NCBI GenBank assembly: GCA_009599575.1
Contig: VWND01000001.1
Location: 434,001-498,000, forward strand
Source: Blumeriella jaapii
Taxonomy: Eukaryota > Ascomycota > Leotiomycetes > Helotiales > Drepanopezizaceae
Direction of reading: 5' to 3'
Length of the DNA stretch: 64,000 bases
The position numbers were made by a program, and so were the translations under genes. Of the stretch, positions 56,173-64,000 are shown one piece after another. The stretch's first letter is position 1. Every line of letters starts with the position of its first letter. The notes beneath the pieces are model-generated. The model was not told the origin of the DNA. It did no database searches and saw only the letters and a list, made by a program, of their open reading frames with translations.

Positions 56173-57299
56173 TCGTCAGCTCTTGTTCATACACGGATGG
56201 GGACTTGGAATTGGGTAAGGTCCTAGAAACGTATTTGGGGGGGGTTAAGGACAAAATCAAATTGGATAGAACGCAGATGGGGATGCGTTTTACGGGCACA
56301 CACCTGGCGTCGGCATTCAAAAACCGGAGGGCACTTGAGACTCGGGGTTCGGCACGCAAAATACGTTGCTTTTTACTTTACTGCATTCACAGCACTGGGT
56401 TTGTCCGAGACCGGGCTAGCAAAATCCCGAGAAAAATGCGATTCGCTTGGTTGCATGTACATAATAGACACGCGTCGTCTTTTTCTTTCCAGCAAGCTCT
56501 TGTGAGGTCCATCTGGTCTACGCAGGTTTTTTGAAGCTGGAAAGATCATCGGATTTATAATACGTGTATGCAAATATATTTCACACCCAACGATCTCTCA
56601 ACCTTATCACAAGATAGAAAGAAAGGAAAGCATCTCACCAAAGGGTTCTTCCTCCCGAGTGCTTAGTCCACACCGTCCTTGTGTTCCTTGCCTCTCGAGT
56701 AAGGAAGTACCTCGCTAAAGCTTACAGGAAGATCCTAGATCCGAAATCAACAGCATTGCTTCTCGCGCAAAATCAGCTTTTCGTTCACGCGCTTGCCGTA
56801 GTGCCTTCAGAACTCGACAGCCGTCTTCGCACCATTGAAGTCTATGTGTGTTTGGTTTAGCATGATAGACAAGAGACAATATCGACTCATGCACCAGGGT
56901 CTCGCAGCGAAGTGAAGTCTTCCTAGCGCGAGTGTAGCGTTCGGGAAGTCGACTCGACGCTTTTCGCATTGGAATATTTTATATGGAAGTGAGACATTCT
57001 CCTCGCCTTAGGACGTCGATGGGATTTATGGGCCGCGAAGCCAAACAGGCAAGCTGTGTGCCCTTTCTGGTGAGAATATTACGCGAGCCAAGTAAACAAA
57101 GAAAAAAAAAAAGGCGCCAGAACACCGATAAGTACGGGTAGCGAATGTTGGTCAAGAATAGTATTGTGCGAGTCCACACATTATTCATTAAGGTATATCG
57201 GTGACATTAGACAGCATGTGTCACGAAAGCAACGTAAACCATTCTCGCTTCCAAAAATAACAATTCCACGCCTGCAGACTTCTCAGTCTGAGTTTATTC
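56173..57299. other. convergent intergenic region, no gene seen
   Basis: 3' flanks of the kinase and GMC oxidoreductase genes. Only short frames without features are present. Confidence 0.45.
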
Positions 57300-59124
57300 C
57301 TATTCGCAATCGCGAGCCTTAGATTTGCCCGCCAACGCCAAGATCCGCTCACTCGCTTTCTCGGCGGCCACCATGACACCAAATTGGGGGTTTACCGACA
57401 GCGGCGCAATGATACTGCTGTCGACGACATGAATATTCGTGGTTCCGGTCACCACTGTGTTCGCATCCACGCAGCTCCCGATTCGGCAGCTGCTGGACCA
57501 GTGGTTCACCTGTTTACGAGCGAATGATGAGGGTGTCGTGATGTACGTCTCAATTTCCGCCTGGGTAGCTGTTTGAGGGATGTTGAGCGGGGTCAGACCC
57601 GCGTCAGGCAGCTTCTGGAACAGCTTGAAAATCCAAGAGGCGATGTCCTGGGCATCGCGTGGGTCGGAATAATACACGTTCGTATCGGGTCCGGGGACCA
57701 AGTTCGAATCCAAGACGAGTCGGCCGGAGGACTTCAGGCCGGATGTGCCGTAGACGTTCAAAGTGATCGTCTTGTCATCGTTGAATTCAGCGAAGCCAGA
57801 TGAGTCAATGGTTCCTTGGACACCGGTAACGCTCCCATCATCGTGGTTCACCGTATCCCAAAAGACGGACGTCTGACTTGCGAAGGTGTAGGGCCCGCTT
57901 CGCTGTTGGAGGTAGAGATCCTTGTCTTCAGGTATGGGGTTGTCGTATGAGTGAACGTATGACTGGATGGAAGGTGCTGTGAGCTCAATGAATGTGTTGG
58001 GGTTGTCGAAAAGTCCCTGCCCGACAGCGGGCAAGGCGATCCATTGATCTTGCGTCATGGCTGGCGACAGTTTGCCTCCATCCCTCAGCTTGGTCAGATC
58101 TGCTGGATCGCCAATACCCGAGTTCATCAGGAGGGCAGGACTTTGAATGGCTCCTGCGCTGAGAATGACTCTGCCGTTGGCAGCGAGTTGGATAAGTTGC
58201 TCAGCACCACCCACCGAGACCGTCACGCCGGTAGCGGTCGATCCAGATCTCTCCACACGTACAACTCGTGCGCCAGTTTGGAGATGGAAATTCTCCCTCG
58301 GCATCGCACCTTGCAGGTAGCTGACGACCGGGCCTCCTCTCTGACCGTTTGAGTAATCGAAAATCGGGTATCCAAAGACCTGCGTCTTGTCGTTGGCTTG
58401 GGCGTTGATGTCAACATCCTTGAACCCCAATCCATCAACGAGCCATTTCCTGGCTGCGTCGTATCCTGACTGCAAATAACGCTTTCCGTCTGTACTCGTG
58501 AGGTTGGTTGATGGCTGAGCATTGTACACACGCACGGTAGAGCTCTCCATGTCTGCGGACTTCCATCCGTCGGGGAAATACAAGTCGTAGTCGCTTGCTG
58601 GAGGCTCGAAGAAGAGGCCAGCGTTGATTGCAGAGGAACCGCCGAGTGTGCAACCTCCATTGGCGTTCACTTGGAGAGCTCCACATAGGAAGCTGTCACC
58701 GTTCGAGTAAATCGACTTGTACAGACCGGGTACGTCCATGCGGGTGAGGGCTGTACCAGCGAGCCACGACTACTCCAGGTATTAGCCAAAGGAACCAGCG
58801 AAAAGCCTCCTGTCCAAGGAAAGAAATCACGTACGGGTCTCCGGCTGTCGAGATCGCCCCCTGTAACGCCGTAGGATAGTCCGCCGCCTTCAAGGAGCAG
58901 AGTCTGAAAACCAGCTTCCGCCATTCGGCTCGCCACTATCCAAATCATCAGCACAGGACTCTTTTCCCTTTACCTCCACCTCTTTCTCTCATGCCGGATG
59001 TCAACACACCAATAATGCCTGCCGGGCCGGCACCAACCACAATAGCATCCCATTGCTGTGTGGCCCAATCCGCCGCCGCCGCCGCCACCAAGAGACTGAG
59101 CAGAGAGCAAGTGTTGACTTTCAT
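57300..59124 (-). CDS. secreted GMC oxidoreductase, cellobiose dehydrogenase flavodomain type
   Basis: Three exons, complement(join(57300..58769,58835..58935,59010..59124)), 561 aa. Introns are GTGTGT..TAG and GTACGT..TAG with CTGAT and CTAAT branch sites. Residues 1-18 form a signal peptide. The FAD-binding motif G-A-G-P-A-G is at 31-36 and an L-L-E-G-G strand end follows at 52-56. The G-C-T-L-G-G-S-S-A-I-N region and the GMC signature G-A-I-Q-S-P-A-L-L-M-N-S-G are present. The C-terminal catalytic pair is His495 (N-H-W) and Asn532 (V-N-P), matching the His/Asn pair of cellobiose dehydrogenases. The cytochrome domain of full CDH is absent and the mature protein starts directly with the flavodomain, so it may be a soluble sugar or oligosaccharide oxidase/dehydrogenase (CAZy AA3-like). 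The substrate is not determined. Confidence 0.9.
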
Positions 59125-61396
59125 GATGGGCAGTCGGTAGAACGTGAACAAGTGACAGTATGGAGAAGAATATTAAGGGAAAAGAGATAGCTTAAGTACG
59201 GCCCCTTTGTCATAACCATAACCCCGGCCGTGCCAGGATATGTCCTGAGCAAGCACGGCATTGTCGTATAACGATCACCCCAGTGACACCGTTTGCAGGG
59301 GATTGCCTGCCTGCCCTCAAAACATCAGAGAGTACGAGCAACTCTAGAAAAACCCTCTAATACGAAGAATGTCAATGATGACATCAAGTCGGGTTAAGTT
59401 TCGCGCGACGGTCTGCGGCTAGAGGGTGGTGGACCTAAGAATAGCCATGTTTACCCAGGGCCGGCAAGCTGGGAATACGAACTACGATGACCGGAACGAG
59501 AGTTGTCCAGCATTTTTTCTAAGAGTCCTTCGTATCGGGTCATTTCAATAGAGTTTTCACTGCCTGGTTGTCGTCTTGTTTCTGGCCCATCTCATAATAC
59601 TTCGAAGTAGAAGTGCTGGAGGCCGCATGTGGAGAATTAAGCGAAAGCATGCGCTCGCCCAAACATACATAGTACTGTACACAGTACAGTACTGTATCTC
59701 TTCTGGTTGTAAAATGACGCGATTTTGGAGCCAGCTTGTGAACTCTCGGAGTTAACCTGCAACTAGTACTTCGTATGAGAATCATTGCCACCTCCAAAAG
59801 TACCTCCGTAGCGCAAGGTGGCTGGTTCCGAAGAGTTAACGATTACCGGCGTGGTGTTCAGACCGTGCGGATGTAACTTTAAAGTGAGGGCGGTCTGTAC
59901 TGTACAATACACAGTACAGCAGGTACCTAATGCTTTACGAGCTTCTACACATGATTAGCCTTGAAACTCAATCTTAATTTGGTCTTCATTCAGGCCTGAT
60001 CCTGTAGCCCACCGACCCCGTCTCTTTAGCACCACGCTATTTCCCCAAATGCTATGTAAGTATTACAGTACAGTACTGTAGCTCAAAAGCAGTCTGCACA
60101 ACACTCGATCGATATACCTTAGTTAGGAAGTTCTCCACCTTTTCCCGTCGGCCAGTAAGTACTGTACAGTACCTGTCCCCCTGCTAATCACGCCAGATAA
60201 GTAGCTTGGGGGCCGTGTAACTTCCCGTGTTTCCAGACTCCGCACGGAGCACCATACATGGTACAGTACTTCTATAAGTAGAACATCTGGTGGAGGGTCG
60301 CATGAGTGTGAACAACAAACAAGCCTTTCATCGCTTTACGGGAGTGCGGGAAAATCACAGAAATCGATGATTTACAGCATGGGGACCGGACATTCTTCCT
60401 GGCCACACGGGTACGTACGTGTGTTTCCAAAGTTCCTCATGTTTTGCGGAATCGATTTGTTTACGAAGTAAATAATGCAATTGTGACGCGGGTGCTGTAC
60501 CTACTAGGTTGGGTTAACTCAGACCTGAAATCTCTCCAGGGGGTACATACGAGCTCAAATTGTAATCACACGTTTCCAACCTACAAACCTATTCACTCCT
60601 CGGGATACTGAGACAAATAGGTCAGTTCCGGGTGCACGGCTGTCTTGGGCTTCATGGTGTTCCCTCTCGGCTGTCAAGTTCGTCAACCAAGCCACCACTA
60701 ATTGTGCCTTGCTCTGGAGTTTGTCATGGTAGATTTGTAGAACGGGCAAACGAGGAGCGGTAAGAAAACGCTTGCTCGTAGATACATGTAAGTCAGAGAA
60801 AGGCCCATCGATCCAACCGCGCCGCTCGCTTGTGGAGTTTTTTCTCTCCATACTCTTCTGGTCTGCTTATGCCTCTGGAGTTTGGTTTCTGTAGATTTCT
60901 GTAAAGGCGGCGCGGTAAGAAGACGCTTGCTCATACCGTAACTTGAGATAAAGTACAGTAGCATTGATTTCTTTTCTGTATTCTGAGTGAGACATCTTTT
61001 TGATTAGCTTAGGTCAGCTTACCTATGCAATTTCTCCATACAGTACAGTAGTTAGCTTGGCTTCTACAGTACGACAGCGTTTTGCAGTAGGAGTGTCATC
61101 GAAACATTTCTGTCTACTTTCTGTTCCGTCTTTCTTTTTTCCAGTTCCGTTCACGGTTTTCACCTCTTGCAGGCTCCCTTCAGCTTATCACAGCCTGGCC
61201 TCTAGCAGATTGAATGAGTCCTTTTCTTTCCCTCCTTATTTCTATTTTGCAATGTTGACCTCCTCAAATATAGTCCCCCATCACTTCCTTCCTTCGTTCG
61301 CTCCGCAGCATCGCCATACAGGAATGTGCGGTTAGGTTTTTTCTTTTTCTTTTTTCCCCTGAAGATCAGTCACTCTTTCGACGATCCATCGCCACC
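59125..61396. other. long intergenic region with clustered TACAGTAC-type palindromes
   Basis: About 2.3 kb with no supported gene. Copies of the palindromic core GTACTGTAC / ACAGTACAGTACTGTA occur at about 59,672-59,696, 59,897-59,919, 60,064-60,080, 60,158-60,172, 60,261-60,270, 60,953, 61,039-61,051 and 61,065. The part nearest 59.1 kb is the promoter side of the GMC gene. Confidence 0.6.
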
Positions 61397-61570
61397 TGTG
61401 GGAATACCCAGTGGTATCACGTGCGTGTCAGGTGATACCGATATCACGTTGCAGTACACGCACTAGCGCATCCATTTTCTTGCAGTGCGCATACCAAGTA
61501 GAATGCATACAGGTTTCAACCCATAATTTAAGACTAGTCTTTACGGTATCACCAATCTGTGATACCAACA
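61397..61570. repeat. solo Copia LTR
   Basis: 174 bp beginning TGTGGGAATACCC and ending TGTGATACCAACA, the same ends as the E4 and E5 LTRs (TGTGGG...GATACCAACA). It is flanked by CCACC on the left and CCACT on the right, a 4-of-5 match to a target-site duplication. No internal element sequence follows, so it is probably an excision product of LTR-LTR recombination. It is not RIP-mutated. Confidence 0.7.
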
Positions 61571-61984
61571 CCACTCTAGTGAGTGACTGACTGTGCGCAC
61601 CAACGGCTACAGTCACGGCGGATTCTGACTCTCCGTCCATTCCCTCGGTTTCCTCGAGTCACCTTGTACCTGGGTCAGTGCCGCACAGGTATTTCTTTCT
61701 GTACTTGATTGCACCACAGGTTGGCGCCGGGGCTGGCTGAATCATTCACAACTCCAGGCTTCATCGAAGGACTCCGTCGAATGCTTGGTACACCCAATTT
61801 GGCTGAGGAATGGTGGCTTGAGACATGGAATGCGCCATTCAAGACATACAAGTCCACCTGATCTCCGCATTTTAGCCTAAGATCCTCGTCGAAATGTATT
61901 TATCGGGCATCGGATCGATGTTTCGCAACTTCTTTCCATTGACAGTAAACAAGTCCCATCTACGCATACGCAACAAGGCCCAAG
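61571..61984. other. upstream region of the DUF1996 gene
   Basis: No gene is supported. It is the probable promoter and leader of the downstream gene, and the solo LTR sits about 415 bp upstream of that start codon. Confidence 0.4.
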
Positions 61985-63176
61985 ATGAGACTTCTTGTCC
62001 TCGTCGGCCGAGTGTTTGACCTATCCGTTCTTGTCTACGCAGGCCTCCGCTTCCCATGCTCAACTCTCGTCATTGAGCGGCTCGATCCAATTGTAAAGCC
62101 GGGCATCATACCCTCCGCTCATGTCCATCATATCGTCGGCGGCAACGCTTTCAACGCCTCCATGAGTGGAGACATCGGCGAGCAAGCGACTTGCACGACG
62201 TGTCAGATGTCGGAGGACTTCTCTAACTACTGGACTGCCGCGCTGTACTTCAAGCATCCCACCAACGGCTTGTACCATCGCGTGCCTGTCATGCCCGTTC
62301 ATCCTCTCCTCGGTGGCTCCGAAGGCGTGGAGGGCGGCCTGACGGTTTACTATACGCAGTCGACCTTGTTCAAAGACGATTTGGAGCATCAAAAAGTCAA
62401 ATCCTTTCCGCCGGTAAGCACAGGAAAGGCTGAAAAGCACCTACGCGGTGTCTGTGGTCGGATCCTCACGGCCTCGTAGGGGTTCCGCATGACGGTCGGC
62501 AACTCGACGAGCACCGGACGTGCCCAGATCGGCCTGCGATACCAGTGTCTCGCAGCCGACGGTACCAGAAGCAGGGAGAGCGCTGAGTTTCCTGACAAGC
62601 CATGCCCAGGCGGCATCTTCACCACGCATCACTTCCCAGCGTGAGCAAATCACCTCTTCACACTTTGAAGTCTGCGATATCTTGCCAACTGATCCTGTAG
62701 GTGTTGGGACGGCAAGAAACTCGACAGCCCCAATCATCAATCGCACATGTACAACACCATCACAGCTGATGGCTTTGACGTGCCAGCTGCGAAATGCCCA
62801 GCTTCTCACCCCGTCCGCATGCCTCAGGTGGCGTACGAGACGGTCTGGGAAACAAGGAGCTTTAACCATCTGTGGCGTTCCGGGCATCCGAACCCGTTCG
62901 TGTGGAGCTTTGGGCCCTATGCTGCGGGCACTCATGCGGATTACCTGTTTGGGTGGAAGGGAGATTCGTTGCAGCGAGCTATGGATCAGAGTGAATGCTT
63001 CTACGACGGGTGTGGGAGTCTGGTGAAGCAGCCGATGTCGACGGCGAACAAGTGTAAGGTTCGGCAGACGGTTAGGGAAGAGACTGAGGGTTGTAAGTTT
63101 TACATCGGTTCTGGGTGGGATTATGCCGAGCCGATACTGACACGTCTCAGGGCTGAAGAGACTTCCTGGATCGTAG
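61985..63176 (+). CDS. secreted DUF1996 protein
   Basis: Four exons, join(61985..62413,62480..62640,62701..63092,63151..63176), 335 aa. Introns are GTAAGC..TAG (66 bp), GTGAGC..TAG (60 bp) and GTAAGT..CAG (58 bp). The first intron contains the TAG that would otherwise end the frame, and splicing joins F-P-P to G-F-R-M. The N-terminal hydrophobic segment looks like a signal peptide (to about Ala19). DUF1996 marks are present: H-V-H-H-I-V-G-G-N-A-F, C-T-T-C with Y-W-T-A-A-L-Y-F, L-R-Y-Q-C-L, C-P-G-G-I, C-W-D-G-K-K-L-D-S-P-N-H-Q-S-H-M, C-P-A-S-H-P-V-R-M-P and W-S-F-G-P-Y. The tiny last exon supplies the family ending L-P-G. These fungal extracellular proteins have no firmly known activity; the conserved His, Cys and Asp residues suggest metal or carbohydrate binding. 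Confidence 0.9.
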
Positions 63177-64000
63177 TGCTGTACAGTATGACTACACACG
63201 TGATCCTCCTTGATATTTTACAGGCAGTTTTTGCATCTCGCTGCCTCTAGAGTTTTCTCTGCGCTTTTGGTACGTGTAAATTGCTTGTTTGTCGTAATCA
63301 CGAAAGTAGGGCATCAAGTTCTGGGACCGGTACATACTTCGAAATTTCTTCATGTTTTAGGTGCGGAATTGGCTCACCCTGTACTAGTAGAGTCTGCTGT
63401 TCGCATTCCATCGCATTCCAGGTTCAGTCGGCCTGGATACATCTCTCAGTAATCTTTTGCGAGCTCGGTATGAACCCAAACCATACCTCTTAGGCAACGT
63501 CGCGAAAACATCTCTATCGCGGCGAACCTTGGTCTGATCCAAGGGGGAGATAAGCGATCCATAGCAGCTAGCACGTTTCTAGGAAGAAGTTGCATTTATG
63601 TCTTCCGTTCAGTGGCTTGGATGGCCAAGCGGATTATTAGATATCTATTCTAGCCGTGCTTTTCGAAGAGCGAGAAGCACCAGCTTCGAGAGAAGGGGTC
63701 ACACTTTTTCAGCAGGCACGAAGTTCCGGAGAGAAAGGCAGGCAGGGGGGAAAGGGGCTTGTCGGAGCTCCTGCCCTTGTACATACTTGAGTGCTGGGTG
63801 CTGGCATGAATACTTTACTTACGGTAGGTTTGTCTCGGTGTCAGGTGGGGGAGTTTGGCTGACAGTCCGGCTCACATACATACCTATAATACAGTACATG
63901 CATGGCCCTTTGGGTGAATTTAAGCCGGGTTGGGGATAAGCAATTGATAATTAGTGAAGTCAGATGTCGTAGTCTGGCGTGCTTTGCGATATGCGCCAAT
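63177..64000. other. intergenic, no gene seen
   Basis: Downstream of the DUF1996 gene to the window end. It has short frames only, a 113-codon plus-strand frame (63598-63939) without any domain, and one CTGTACAGTATG-type motif at 63,180. Confidence 0.4.

Noticed and set aside
62414..62479. In-frame TAG in the DUF1996 gene, looking like a nonsense mutation
   Set aside because: The 66-bp stretch has GTAAGC and TAG ends, and its removal joins the conserved F-P-P and G-F-R-M blocks, so it is an intron.

Overview
The window is a piece of a filamentous ascomycete (Pezizomycotina) chromosome. The evidence is short GT-AG introns of 44 to 81 bases with CTGAC/CTAAC-like branch sites, typical fungal protein families, and transposon islands that carry the signature of repeat-induced point mutation (RIP): C-to-T and G-to-A changes concentrated at CpA/TpG, many CAA-to-TAA and TGG-to-TAA/TAG stops, and very low GC. 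The species cannot be named from the sequence.

Layout. (1) 1-12.5 kb is gene-bearing. It holds a cysteine-rich protein with two Zn2Cys6-like modules, an unrecognised 445-aa protein, a TUM1-type rhodanese divergently paired with the APC/C RING subunit Apc11, a five-exon wax-synthase-like membrane acyltransferase, a MAPEG protein and a dienelactone hydrolase. (2) 12.5-30.85 kb is an AT-rich island. A Ty3/Gypsy element (E1, + strand) sits exactly in the left end of a short Tc1/mariner copy, and is itself split by a second Gypsy element (E2, - strand). E2 has about 3.3 kb of extra coding-like sequence after integrase. (3) 30.85-32.14 kb is a short GC-normal stretch with the 3' half of a host gene. 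(4) 32.14-49.94 kb is a second island that interrupts that gene. Gypsy E3 (- strand) contains Copia E4 (+ strand), whose right LTR contains Copia E5. E5 is the youngest and least mutated, and its gag segment is inverted relative to its pol. (5) 49.94-64 kb holds the 5' half of the disrupted host gene, two decayed genes (an endonuclease/exonuclease/phosphatase-like gene and a DJ-1/PfpI gene), an intact S6-kinase-like AGC kinase with an overlapping uORF, a secreted GMC oxidoreductase of the cellobiose-dehydrogenase flavodomain type, a solo Copia LTR and a secreted DUF1996 protein.

All five LTR elements have paired LTRs of equal or near-equal length. Four have perfect 5-bp target-site duplications; E2 has a 4-bp one. 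Insertion order can therefore be read directly: mariner, then E1, then E2 in the first island; host gene, then E3, then E4, then E5 in the second.

The host genes do not form one pathway. The clearest functional links are the TUM1/APC11 bidirectional promoter, which contains a CACGTGA box of the kind bound by sulphur regulators, and the contrast between intact genes and gene decay next to the second island. Exon models below were derived by hand from splice signals, frame continuity and family sequence patterns; every model closes in frame.
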